Source: Nocardiopsis sp. CNT312 (GTDB taxonomy: Bacteria; Actinomycetota; Actinomycetes; Streptosporangiales; Streptosporangiaceae). From it: a DNA stretch of 54,455 bases. The stretch's first letter is position 1; each line of letters starts with the position of its first letter. The notes under the pieces were generated by a model. The model saw nothing but the letters and a program-made list of their open reading frames with translations. It made no database searches and was not told where the DNA came from. Below are positions 1-7,884 of the stretch, piece by piece. Location of the stretch: NCBI RefSeq assembly GCF_000515115.1, contig NZ_AZXF01000028.1, positions 16,276-70,730 of the forward strand, in the 5' to 3' direction. Both the position numbers and the translations under genes were made by a program.

Positions 1-228
1 GGCGAGCGCCGTGCTCAGGGCCTGGTAGTGAGAGATGTCCCCGGCGACGGACTCGTCCTCCTTGCGGCGGACGAAGGCCAGCCACAGGGCGTGCGGCAGG
101 CGCAGGAGCTGGATGAGCTTGAGCCGGACGGTGAGGAAGAGGCCGACCACGAACAGCAGCGGGATGAGGACGAACGGTCCCCAGATGACGCTGCTGACGA
201 CGCCGGCCATCTCGATGAGTTGATCCAT
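1..228 (-). CDS. Sodium:alanine symporter (AGCS family), N-terminus only
   Basis: Only the first 76 codons lie in the window; the gene runs off the left edge. The product is an inner-membrane Na+-coupled alanine/glycine carrier by family. The visible part begins MDQLIEMAGVVSSVIWGP, followed by one hydrophobic helix (about residues 8-33, FVLIPLLFVVGLFLTVRL). It ends in DISHYQALSTALA, the conserved AGCS segment that precedes the family's VGTGNI motif. The ATG at 228 is chosen because GGGAG lies about 7 bases upstream on the minus strand. It is transcribed away from the DUF6457 gene. The family call is firm; the rest of the protein cannot be judged. Confidence 0.85.
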   Translation of the reverse strand, partial: MDQLIEMAGVVSSVIWGPFVLIPLLFVVGLFLTVRLKLIQLLRLPHALWLAFVRRKEDESVAGDISHYQALSTALA

Positions 229-346
229 GCGGGGATCTCCCTATCGCACTCAGATGGGGGTACGGAGTTCTCCACCACGGGGGCGGTGTACCGGTGGTGT
301 CAGATTCACACCGGAAAGTCACGGGAGCGTCACATTCACGTGTCCG

Positions 347-610
347 CTACACGTTCACCGATTCCTCACCTTCGTCCGCCTGGGCGAGTGCGAGCCGGCT
401 GAGGACGGAGGCCGCGTTCTCCGGGTCCGCGCCCCGGCCGACCGCGACACCGAGGAGGTAAACGGTGAGCGGCCCGGCGGGGCGCGCCACGGAGTGGGCG
501 GCGTCCCTCGTCAGGTCCAGGATGCGGTCGACATCCCTCTTCTCCAGCGCGTCGGTGCCGGCCAGCCCCAACTCGTCGCTGACGAGTTCCGCCCATTCCA
601 CGAGCGTCAC
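347..610 (-). CDS. DUF6457 domain protein
   Basis: An 87-residue soluble protein of the actinobacterial DUF6457 type, with the usual pattern of an N-terminal helix (VEWAELVSDELGL), then ILDLTRDAAHSVARPAGPLT and a Gly/Ala-rich hydrophobic helix. The family is often found beside molybdenum-cofactor (MobA-like) genes, but none is visible here, so no function is claimed. The start is GTG at 610, preceded by a strong AAGGAGG six bases upstream. It is divergent from the glycosyltransferase starting at 829. Confidence 0.75.
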   Translation of the reverse strand: MTLVEWAELVSDELGLAGTDALEKRDVDRILDLTRDAAHSVARPAGPLTVYLLGVAVGRGADPENAASVLSRLALAQADEGEESVNV

Positions 611-828
611 CGGACGCCTCCTTCATGTCGTCTGCGTCTTGCCGCAGGGCAGGCCCCGGCCACCGGCGGGTCACCGTGCGGCCTTCAGAGCCAGCGGGCG
701 GTGTCACCGCGCGCTCAGCGAAACCACGCCCCGCCTTCCGGCGGGGTTCCCCCTGCACCCAACCACGGTTCACCCCCGAAGCCTAGTTTCGAGGGACGTC
801 ATCCCCCTTCGTGTTGGGAGCCCGCCTC

Positions 829-2034
829 ATGTCCCCGCGCCAGTCCCCAACCCCCGCGGCCACCCCTCTCGCCTCCGACGGGGCGCCGCTCCGCGTGGCG
901 GTCGTGACCGAGTCGTTCCTCCCCCAGGTGAACGGTGTCACCAACTCCGTGTGCCGGGTCCTGGAGACGCTGGCCGCCCGCGGCCACCAGGCCATGGTCG
1001 TGGCGCCGGGCCACGGACCCTCCTCCTACAAGGGGTTCCCGGTCATCCGCATGCCCTCCCTGCCGCTGCCCTTCTACCGGGACTTCCACGTGGGGATGCC
1101 TGCGCGGCGCACCCTGACCGCGGCGGTGCGCGCCTTCTCCCCCGACGTGCTGCACCTGGCCTCGCCCGCCCTGCTCGGCAACGCCGCCGTGGACACGGCC
1201 CGCCGGTGGGCCCTGCCGACCGTCGCGGTGTTCCAGACCGACCTGGCGGGGTTCGCGCAGCGGTACGGTCTGAACCGCACCGAGGTGGTGTGGTCGATGC
1301 TGCGCCGCGTGCACTCGGCGGTCGACCGCACCCTCGTCCCCTCCTCGCCCACGATGGAGGACCTGACCTCGCACGGCTTCCCGCGCCTGCACTTGTGGCA
1401 GCGCGGTGTGGACACCCGGCGCTTCGCCCCCGAGCACCGCGACGAGGAGCTGCGCCGCCGCCTCGCACCCAACGGCGAGGTGCTCGTCGGCTACGTGGGG
1501 CGCCTGTCCAAGGACAAGCGCGTGCACCTGCTGACCCACGTGGCCAAGCTGCGCGGGGTGCGGCTGGTCGTGGTGGGCGACGGCCCCGAGCGCGCCCGGC
1601 TGCGCCGCCACATGCCCGATGCGGTGTTCACCGGCCAGAAGACCGGCGAGGAGCTGTCGCGGCTGTACGCCTCGCTGGACGTGTTCGTGCACACCGGTGC
1701 CGACGAGACCTTCTGCCAGGCGGTGCAGGAGGCGCTGGCCGCCGGGGTCCCCGCCGTGGGCCCGGCCTCGGGCGGTCCGCTGGACCTGATCTCGGACGGG
1801 CACAACGGCCTGCTGTACCGCTCGGACTCGGTGCGCGAACTGCGGGTCGCGGTGGGCCGCCTGGCGCACAACACCGACGTGCGCCGACGCATGGCCGCCC
1901 AGGCCAGGCCCTCGGTGGAGCACCGGACCTGGGAGGCCGTGGGCGACCAGCTCATCGACCACTACCGGTCCGTGATCGCTCCGAGCCGGGAACTGGCGCG
2001 GCGCGGCGCCCCCGCGGCCGCCCCCGCCTCCTGA
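829..2034 (+). CDS. GT4 family glycosyltransferase (MgtA/PimB-like)
   Basis: A 401-residue retaining GT-B glycosyltransferase. The N-terminal acceptor domain starts RVAVVTESFLPQVNGVTNSV, the typical GT4 opening with a Gly-rich loop. The C-terminal donor domain has VLVGYVGRLSKDKRVHLL and the EX7E region (DETFCQAVQEALAAGVPAV). Actinobacterial relatives transfer mannose from GDP-mannose to phosphatidylinositol or glycolipid acceptors at the cytoplasmic membrane face; the sugar here is inferred. The ATG at 829 is preferred over an in-frame GTG at 811 because GGGAG sits nine bases before it. The gene converges on the aminotransferase and shares a hairpin terminator with it. Confidence 0.88.
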   Translation: MSPRQSPTPAATPLASDGAPLRVAVVTESFLPQVNGVTNSVCRVLETLAARGHQAMVVAPGHGPSSYKGFPVIRMPSLPLPFYRDFHVGMPARRTLTAAVRAFSPDVLHLASPALLGNAAVDTARRWALPTVAVFQTDLAGFAQRYGLNRTEVVWSMLRRVHSAVDRTLVPSSPTMEDLTSHGFPRLHLWQRGVDTRRFAPEHRDEELRRRLAPNGEVLVGYVGRLSKDKRVHLLTHVAKLRGVRLVVVGDGPERARLRRHMPDAVFTGQKTGEELSRLYASLDVFVHTGADETFCQAVQEALAAGVPAVGPASGGPLDLISDGHNGLLYRSDSVRELRVAVGRLAHNTDVRRRMAAQARPSVEHRTWEAVGDQLIDHYRSVIAPSRELARRGAPAAAPAS

Positions 2035-2044
2035 TCCGGCCGGG

Positions 2045-2078
2045 CCGGCCGCCGCACCCCCTTACACGCGGCGGCCGG
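2045..2078. terminator. Bidirectional hairpin between convergent genes
   Basis: An 11-bp perfect GC stem (2045-2055 with 2068-2078, CCGGCCGCCGC) and a 12-base loop lie in the 54-base gap between the stops of the glycosyltransferase and the aminotransferase. There is no long T-run, as is usual in high-GC actinobacteria. Confidence 0.6.
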
Positions 2079-2088
2079 TCCGGGGCCC

Positions 2089-3420
2089 TCAGCAGTACTG
2101 CGGTGCCGCGTCGTCGGCGCGGTCGGCAACGGACACCGGTTCGGGTTCCCCGTCAAGCAGCGCGTCCAGGACCCGCTCCAGCCGGTCCAGATGGGCTCGG
2201 ATCCACGGCAGCTCCAGCGGGTCCGTGGCGGCGAGCGCGGCGTAGCGCCGCTCGGCGGTGTCCCCGTACAGGAGGCTGGTGGCGACCCGCATCCGCAGGG
2301 CGTCGGTACCCTCCCCGAACTCCACCGCGGGCAGGACGCCCACGCCGAACCGCTCCAGCAGCAGCCCGGTCAGCTCCGGCCCCGTGGTGACGCCGTGCAG
2401 GGCGGCCAGCCGGTCGCGGTGGGGGGCGAAGTCGGGGTAGAGGTAGAACGCCGCGCGCGGTGGAATGACCGAGGCACCCGCGCGGACGAACACGTCTGTG
2501 ACGGCGCGCGCGACGATGCCGTGCAGGCGTCGGCTGCGGTCGACGTGGTCGGCGAGTTCGGCGGGTTCGGTGAAGGCGTGGGCGGCGGCCGCCTGGACGG
2601 GCGCGGCCGGGCTCGACCAGATCTCGCTGGCCACGCCGAGCAGGCCGCCGCGCAGGCGGTGGCCGACCGCGGAGTCGGGCAGCCGCAGGACCCCGATGCG
2701 CCATCCGCCCAGGGCCAGGTTCTTGCTCAGTCCCGTGGAGACGACGGTGCGCTCGGGTGCGAATTCGGCGGGGCTGGGCACCCGGGTGCGGGCCCCCGTC
2801 ACCTCGGCCGGGTGGACGAGGTCCCGGTAGATCTCGTCGGAGACGATCACGAGGTCGAGTTCGCGGGCCACGTCGGCCAGTCGGCGGACGGTGTCCTCGT
2901 CGGCGACGGTCCCGGTGGGGTTGTCGGGCAGGGTGACGATGACGGCGTTGACGGTGCGGCCCTGCTCGCGCGCCTCGGTCACGGAGGCGTGCAGCAGGTC
3001 GGGGTGGGGCACTCCGCCCTGCCCTGCGGCGGTGGGGACCATGAGCGGGCGCCGCCCGAGGAGTCGGCTCTGGGCCGCGTAGCTGACCCAACTGGGTGCG
3101 GCGATGGCGGTGTCGCCGCCCAGTTCGAGCAGCAGTCCGTAGAGGAGTGGTTTGCTCCCGGGGCCGGCGATGACCAGGTCCGGGTCGGTGGGCAGCCCGC
3201 GCCGCTCCCAGTATGCGGCGGCTGCCTCCCGCAGGGCCGGGGATCCGGCGACCGGCCCGTAGGCGTTGGCACCGTTGCCCGCGGTGAGCTGGTCCCGCAG
3301 GACAGGGTGGACCGGGAGGCCGGCCTCACCGAAACCGAGCGGCAAGACGCGCACCCCCTGGCGGCGCTTCTCGTCGAGGGCTTCGTTGACGGCGAGGGTC
3401 GCGGACACAGTGACGGTCAT
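2089..3420 (-). CDS. Class I/II PLP-dependent aminotransferase
   Basis: A 443-residue fold-type I aminotransferase. Visible motifs are LPLGFGEAGLPVHP near the N-terminus, TLPDNPTGTVA (substrate/PLP loop, about residue 164), IVSDEIYRDL (the Asp that contacts the PLP ring nitrogen) and STGLSKNLALGGWRIG, where the Lys at about 233 should form the internal aldimine. Relatives are aspartate or aromatic aminotransferases; the substrate cannot be read from sequence. The ATG at 3420 has GGAGA upstream. It is divergent from a LysR regulator 130 bases away, the classic arrangement for a regulator and its target, so amino-acid-responsive control by that regulator is likely but inferred. Confidence 0.88.
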   Translation of the reverse strand: MTVTVSATLAVNEALDEKRRQGVRVLPLGFGEAGLPVHPVLRDQLTAGNGANAYGPVAGSPALREAAAAYWERRGLPTDPDLVIAGPGSKPLLYGLLLELGGDTAIAAPSWVSYAAQSRLLGRRPLMVPTAAGQGGVPHPDLLHASVTEAREQGRTVNAVIVTLPDNPTGTVADEDTVRRLADVARELDLVIVSDEIYRDLVHPAEVTGARTRVPSPAEFAPERTVVSTGLSKNLALGGWRIGVLRLPDSAVGHRLRGGLLGVASEIWSSPAAPVQAAAAHAFTEPAELADHVDRSRRLHGIVARAVTDVFVRAGASVIPPRAAFYLYPDFAPHRDRLAALHGVTTGPELTGLLLERFGVGVLPAVEFGEGTDALRMRVATSLLYGDTAERRYAALAATDPLELPWIRAHLDRLERVLDALLDGEPEPVSVADRADDAAPQYC

Positions 3421-3506
3421 CGAGACTCATCTCCGGCTCATGCTCTGGCTCCGGCCGCACTCCGGGCGGGCGGCCTGTCACTACTCAGGGTGCCTGTTCG
3501 ATTTCA

Positions 3507-3535
3507 TCAGCACAAGCGAGTCTTTTCGATGCTGA
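3507..3535. promoter_or_regulatory. Candidate LysR operator in divergent promoter region
   Basis: The 130-base gap between the divergent aminotransferase and LysR genes is more AT-rich than its surroundings. It holds an inverted repeat TCAGCA (3507-3512) and TGCTGA (3530-3535). The position upstream of both starts fits an autoregulatory LysR site. The core is short and could be chance. Confidence 0.35.
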
Positions 3536-3550
3536 GCGTAAGATGTACTT

Positions 3551-4513
3551 ATGCTTGATCTTCGACGGCTCCAGCTCCTGCGCGAGTTCGGCCTCCGGGG
3601 CACCATCGCCGGGGCCGCCGCGGCCCTGGGCTACACCCCTTCCGCCGTCTCCCAGCAATTGGCCGCCCTGGAGCGGGAGACCGGGGTGGCGCTGCTGGAC
3701 CGCTCCGCCCGGGGGGCCGAGCTGACCGACGCTGGCCGGCTGCTGGTGGACCAGACAGAGAAGATCCTCTCCCTAGTGGAGGCCACCGAGTCGATCCTCG
3801 CCGAGCAGGCCGACGTGGCGGTCGGTGTGGTGACCGTGACGGCGTTCCCGACCGCGGCCGTGGCCCTGGCGCCGCTGCTGGCCCGCGCGCTGCGCGAGCA
3901 CCAGGGGATGCAGTTGCTGCTGCGGCAGACGCTCCTGGCGACAGGGACGCACAAGGTGCGCTCACGGGAGGTGGACGTCGCGCTCGTCGACGACTGGACC
4001 GGCCAGCACCCGGGGCGCGGCACGGACGGCGGGCTGCGCCACATCCACCTGCTGCGCGATCCGCTGGTGTTGGCCCTGCCCGAGGAGCACCGGCTCGCGG
4101 ACCCCCGGGAACCCCTGGAGCTGGACCGCCTCCTGGGGGAGTCGTGGATCGTGGCCCCGGAGAGCGAGCGGTCGCGCTACGGCACGGACCGGCTCATGGC
4201 GGAGGCGGGCGGGCTGCCCGCCGCCGCCTGGGAGTTCGAGGGGTTGGGGACGATCCTGAGCCTGGTGTCGCGCGGGATCGGTATCGCCGCCGTTCCCGCG
4301 CTGGCCATGGTGGGGGCCCCGGCCGGCTTGGTCTTCCGGGAGCTGCCCGCCTCGGCCCCGGCGCGGCACGTGTACGCGGTGCTGCGCCCGGCCGCCCTGC
4401 GGCGCCCAGCAGTGCAGGTGACCCTGGCCGCCCTGCGGGACGCGGCCTCGGAGGTGGAGGCCCGCCTGTCCCAGGAGGGTCCCCCCGTCCGGGGCCCCGT
4501 CCGCGACGTGTGA
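3551..4513 (+). CDS. LysR family transcriptional regulator
   Basis: A 320-residue LysR-type regulator. Residues 1-60 form the winged HTH (MLDLRRLQLLREFGLRGTIA, then YTPSAVSQQLAALERETG). The rest is a periplasmic-binding-like effector domain with VVTVTAFPTAAVALAPLL and a C-terminal LVSRGIGIAAVPALAMV segment. It is divergent from the class I aminotransferase, which it probably controls. The ATG at 3551 starts exactly at the conserved LysR N-terminus. The C-terminal tail after about residue 305 is low complexity. The effector is unknown. Confidence 0.9.
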   Translation: MLDLRRLQLLREFGLRGTIAGAAAALGYTPSAVSQQLAALERETGVALLDRSARGAELTDAGRLLVDQTEKILSLVEATESILAEQADVAVGVVTVTAFPTAAVALAPLLARALREHQGMQLLLRQTLLATGTHKVRSREVDVALVDDWTGQHPGRGTDGGLRHIHLLRDPLVLALPEEHRLADPREPLELDRLLGESWIVAPESERSRYGTDRLMAEAGGLPAAAWEFEGLGTILSLVSRGIGIAAVPALAMVGAPAGLVFRELPASAPARHVYAVLRPAALRRPAVQVTLAALRDAASEVEARLSQEGPPVRGPVRDV

Positions 4514-4573
4514 GGACCGCTTCCCCAGCACGAGCGAACAGCATGAACGCATGATGCCTTCAACGGAGCTGCC

Positions 4574-4813
4574 ATGCTTTCCTGCCTGCTCTCACCATCC
4601 GGGACGTACCAGAAGACGTCGTCGGGGACGATGGAGATCCGCGCGGCCGCATCCGGCCAGTCCCTTCAGGCCTACGCCCGTACCGTGCTCGCCCGCGACG
4701 TCGCCGAGCCCACTCTGGCCGACGCCGCAGCAGCCGCCCGCCGCACCGCCCGGTCCGACGTCACCGCCTCCGACGTCCTGGCCGCCGTCGACGACGGACG
4801 TGCCGGGCGTTGA
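4574..4813 (+). pseudogene. Decayed VapB/FitA-like antitoxin
   Basis: The C-terminal part is a clear antitoxin tail: MEIRAAASGQSLQAYARTVL, then ARDVAEPTLADAAAAARRTA. The start of the family (ALTIRDVPEDVV) is present at about 4590-4625 but in a different frame. Removing one G from the GGGG run near 4624-4627 would join the two frames. There is no usable start codon in the upstream frame after a TGA at about 4552, so a second lesion is likely. It is followed immediately by a toxin remnant whose TTG overlaps this stop. The pair looks like a dead type II TA module; a sequencing error could explain one lesion but not both genes. Confidence 0.6.
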
Positions 4814-5012
4814 TCGCCATCGACAGCTCAGCACTCGTCGAGATGTTGACAGCCACCGGTTCCCCCGGTTCAGGGTGCTCCGTGCCCACCTGTCCGTCTA
4901 CGACGCCACCGACGTGGCACGAGCCGAAGCCCTGGGGGTCTCGTTGCTGACCGGTGAGGCCCGCATAGCCCGCGGCGGCGCTGCCCGGTGCCCGGTCGAG
5001 GTCTTCGGCTAG
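4810..5012 (+). pseudogene. Internally deleted VapC-type PIN toxin
   Basis: It starts at a TTG overlapping the antitoxin stop and reads IAIDSSALVEML, the PIN-domain N-terminus with its first catalytic Asp. After about 20 codons the frame changes and the C-terminus follows: LRAHLSVYDATDVARAEALG, then VSLLTGEARIARGGAARCPVEV, matching the last third of VapC proteins. Only about 67 codons remain of a usual 130, so the middle, with further acidic residues, was lost in an out-of-frame deletion. No active nuclease is expected. Confidence 0.6.
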
Positions 5013-5338
5013 GCTCCGCCGCCGCGACGGCGGAGCCTGTCGATCCGGCGCCGGAGCCTGCGGCAGAGGTGGAGCGCGCGGTCACGGTCGTCCCGGGCGT
5101 TCCACCAGCGTGCGTAGGCCTCCAGCCTCCGCTGGCGGAGGTTCTCCAGCTCGGCCTCCATACGGTTCACCCGGTGCTCTAGGTCGATCCGTTCTCGCTC
5201 GAACTCGGACATGTCGTGCTCGTGGCTGTTGGCCTCCCGTTCGGCGCTGGTCAGCCGTTCGGCGAGGCCTTCCGTCGGGTTGCCGACGCGGACGATCCGA
5301 CCGAGGCCGACCTGTCCGCTGATGCCTTCGAACCACAC
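5009..5338 (-). CDS. Small charged coiled-coil protein
   Basis: A 109-residue protein of no recognised family. From about residue 25 it is almost entirely helical and charged (LTSAEREANSHEHDMSEFER, then RIDLEHRVNRMEAELENLRQ), with a heptad-like pattern, ending in an Arg-rich tail (LCRRLRRRIDRLRRRGGGA) that could bind nucleic acid. The ATG at 5338 lacks a clear Shine-Dalgarno; an internal ATG at 5212 (MSEFERERI) is an alternative. Its end overlaps the toxin remnant on the other strand by four bases. It may be a genuine small gene or a shadow frame. Confidence 0.45.
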   Translation of the reverse strand: MWFEGISGQVGLGRIVRVGNPTEGLAERLTSAEREANSHEHDMSEFERERIDLEHRVNRMEAELENLRQRRLEAYARWWNARDDRDRALHLCRRLRRRIDRLRRRGGGA

Positions 5339-5445
5339 ATCGTCAGGTATTTCCGACAGGACGCGGAGTTCACCGAACGCATCGCAAAAAATACGGAAAG
5401 TACCAAAACGGACTTATCTCCCTGCCCTTCACGCCGGAACGACCG

Positions 5446-6672
5446 TCAGGCGGCCATGGTCCGCTGCACCTTCGAGCGCACCGGGGGACTCACCAGGAGG
5501 CTCTCGTAGACGGCCTCGAACCGCTCCAGCGACCGGTGGTGGTCGTGGCGCGCCACGAGCCTGCGGCTGGCCTCGCCCATGGACCGGCGCCGCTCCGGAG
5601 AGCCGAGGACCTCCAGCAGGAGCTCGGACATCCGCGAGATGTCTCCCGGGGGGAAGAGGAACCCGTTGCCGCCCTCCTCCACCAGGTGCGGCAGGGCCAT
5701 CGCGTCGGCGGCGAGCACCGGCAGACCGGTCGACATCGCCTCCAGGGTCGCGATGCTCTGGAGCTCGGCCGTGCTGGCGATGGTGAAGCAGTCCGCGGCG
5801 GCGTAGACCCGCGGCAGCGCCTCGTCGGGGACGAACCCCAGGAAGTGCACCCGGTCGGCGATCCCCAGTTCGGCGGCGAGGTCCCGAAGCTCCTGCTCCC
5901 GCTGCCCCGTGCCGGCCAGGGCGAGCTGCGCGTCCCGCTCGGGCACGATCCGCGCCAGGGCGCGCATCGTGTCGTCGATCCGCTTCTCCACGTCCAGTCG
6001 GCCGACGAAGGCGATGGTGTCGCGGTCGGGCAGCCCGAACTCGGCGCGCAGGGCCGTCCGCTCCTCCGGGCGGGGGTGGAACCGCTCCAGGTCGATACCG
6101 CACGAGATGTCCTCGACCTGGCGGGCGAACCCCTTCTCCAGCAGCAGTCGCGCGGCACGGGGGGTCGGCGTGGTCACGTGGTCGGCCATGGCGGCGATGC
6201 GTACCATGTCCCGCCAGGCCAGGGCCCCGGTCGCCTGGTGGAGCACCTCGGGCAGGCGCACGTAGCCGTAGAGGTTGTCGGGCATGAAGTGGTTGGTGAG
6301 CACGACGGGGATGCGCGCGGCCCGCGCCCGGCCGATCGCCGCCCGGCTGACGGTGAAGTGGCCCTGGACGTGGACCACGTCCGGGTCCAGTCGCGACACG
6401 AGCCGGTCGGCGTGGCCGCTCAGCCCGAGGGGGAGCGCGAAACGCATGGCGTCGTGCACCGGGATCCGTCCCGAGCGCACGCGGTGCTCGGTCACCCCTC
6501 CGTTCACGGTCACGTACGGCTCGCCCCGCTCGGAGGGACACAGCACGTGGACCCGGTGCCCGCGCTGAGCCAGGCCCTCCGCCAAGCGGTGCGTGAAGTA
6601 GCCGGCTCCGTTGACGTCCGGGGGGTAGGTGTCGGTGGCGATGAGGATGCGCAGGACTCGGTCGGTCGTCAT
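5446..6672 (-). CDS. GT4 family glycosyltransferase
   Basis: A 408-residue GT-B fold enzyme. The N-terminal domain begins LRILIATDTYPPDVNGAGYF, with the Gly-rich donor loop; a His/Asn segment (VVLTNHFMPDNLYGYVR) follows. The donor domain has TIAFVGRLDVEKRIDD and the EX7E motif in TAELQSIATLEAMSTGLPV. Relatives transfer glucose, galactose or mannose to lipids or glycans; the product is unknown. The ATG at 6672 is chosen because GAAGGAGAG precedes it; a longer upstream frame enters the transporter gene in the wrong frame. Only 20 bases separate it from the DMT transporter on the same strand, so the two are probably co-transcribed. Confidence 0.88.
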   Translation of the reverse strand: MTTDRVLRILIATDTYPPDVNGAGYFTHRLAEGLAQRGHRVHVLCPSERGEPYVTVNGGVTEHRVRSGRIPVHDAMRFALPLGLSGHADRLVSRLDPDVVHVQGHFTVSRAAIGRARAARIPVVLTNHFMPDNLYGYVRLPEVLHQATGALAWRDMVRIAAMADHVTTPTPRAARLLLEKGFARQVEDISCGIDLERFHPRPEERTALRAEFGLPDRDTIAFVGRLDVEKRIDDTMRALARIVPERDAQLALAGTGQREQELRDLAAELGIADRVHFLGFVPDEALPRVYAAADCFTIASTAELQSIATLEAMSTGLPVLAADAMALPHLVEEGGNGFLFPPGDISRMSELLLEVLGSPERRRSMGEASRRLVARHDHHRSLERFEAVYESLLVSPPVRSKVQRTMAA

Positions 6673-6692
6673 GGGGGTCTCTCCTTCGACGT

Positions 6693-7583
6693 TCAGTGAA
6701 AGCGCGTGGTCTCGGGCGCCGAACAGGGTGCGCCCTGCGCTTCGGGGTTGCGGTGGCGTGTCCGGGCCAGCGCGATGGTTCCCGCGATCGCCGCGGCGGC
6801 GAAGACGGCGGCCGCCGCCTGGGTTGTGGGGGTGCCGGGAACGCCCTCCCCCAGCAGGGAGATGCCGATGCCCACGCCGACGACGGGGTCGGTGATGAGC
6901 AGGGCAGCGTAGGCGGCGGCGAAGTGGCCGGTCCGGTAGGCGTTCTGCATGAGCAGGGCACCGAAGACCGCCGTGGCCACGGCGAGCGGCAGCAGCCAGG
7001 TGATGAGGCTGGCCCAGTCGTGGGCCACCCCCGCGGCGATGACCCGCGCCAGACCGGACGTGGTGCCCATGGCCGCGCCCGCCGACAGGGCGAGCAGGAG
7101 GGCGCGGACCCCGCTGGGCGTCCGGTGCGCGGTGAAGTGGACCAGGGCACCGAACCCGAGGGCACCCCCGGCCAGGAGCAGCGCTGTTCCGGTGGCCATG
7201 ACGGGGGCCTGGGAGCCGTGGGGGAACAGCCACAGCATCCCGCCGAGGCCGACCATGACGGCGACGCCCGCGGTGACCTGCCAGGCGCTGACGCTCTGCC
7301 GGTTGAACAGCGACGACAGGACGATCGCGAAGAGGAGTCCCGTGACGCCGATCGGCTGGATGATGGTCAGGGGCGCACCGCTGAGGGCGACCAGGTGCAG
7401 GACCGACCCGAGGACGGCGGTGCCGCTGCCGATCAGCCACCGGGGGCGGCGCACGAGGTGGAGGAGGACTCCGGCCCGAGCCACCTGCTCACCCGGCGCC
7501 CGGACGGCGTCGCGTTCTTGGAGCGCGGAGCCGAGCGCCAGGACGAAGGCCCCGGCCACGGCCGTAAGGATCGACCACAGCAT
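6693..7583 (-). CDS. DMT superfamily membrane transporter (EamA/NIPA-like)
   Basis: A 296-residue integral membrane protein with nine or ten hydrophobic helices, starting MLWSILTAVAGAFVLALGSA and containing APLTIIQPIGVTGLLFAIVL and the second-repeat counterpart AAYAALLITDPVVGVGIGIS. The repeated architecture is that of DMT transporters; the N-terminal segment resembles NIPA-like members. The substrate is not predictable. Start ATG 7583 follows GAGAGGA. It lies upstream of, and probably in one operon with, the GT4 glycosyltransferase, which hints at transport linked to an envelope glycan, though this is only contextual. The last 20 residues are polar and cytoplasmic. Confidence 0.8.
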   Translation of the reverse strand: MLWSILTAVAGAFVLALGSALQERDAVRAPGEQVARAGVLLHLVRRPRWLIGSGTAVLGSVLHLVALSGAPLTIIQPIGVTGLLFAIVLSSLFNRQSVSAWQVTAGVAVMVGLGGMLWLFPHGSQAPVMATGTALLLAGGALGFGALVHFTAHRTPSGVRALLLALSAGAAMGTTSGLARVIAAGVAHDWASLITWLLPLAVATAVFGALLMQNAYRTGHFAAAYAALLITDPVVGVGIGISLLGEGVPGTPTTQAAAAVFAAAAIAGTIALARTRHRNPEAQGAPCSAPETTRFH

Positions 7584-7853
7584 CAGATCCGTCCTCTCGT
7601 GGCCGTCTCAAGCGCACCGCGCCGTGAACGCATCGCCGCTTCCCTCGACTCTCGGTTCATCCCTGGCCCACCGGGTTCAGCACACGGTTCCCACCGTAGG
7701 AACCGGCCTCCCGCCGTGGCGATCACGGCAGCGCCCGTTCTTCGGTGGTGCTCGCCCCACCCCGGACGGGCTCCCTCTCCGCCGGAGGGGCGCGGCCCGC
7801 CAGGGAGGTGCGAGAGGTGCACCCCGAGTCACGTTCGTGGCAGTATGTCCGTA

Positions 7854-7869
7854 ATTGGTCTAGACCGGA
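7854..7869. promoter_or_regulatory. DasR-type (dre) operator
   Basis: The 10-base core GGTCTAGACC (7857-7866) is a perfect palindrome and matches the centre of the DasR/NagR responsive element (consensus ACTGGTCTAGACCAGT). It ends four bases before the AGGAG ribosome site of a GH20 hexosaminidase. GlcNAc-pathway genes in streptomycetes carry such sites, so control by a DasR orthologue released by GlcN-6-P is inferred. The other ~270 bases between the DMT gene and this site hold nothing else recognisable. Confidence 0.75.
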
Positions 7870-7884
7870 TAGGAGCACCCGATC

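Noticed and set aside
465..2390. Long open frame of 641 codons opposite/over the first glycosyltransferase
   Set aside because: Arg/Pro/Ala-rich shadow frame typical of 70% GC DNA; the GT4 frame has conserved motifs.
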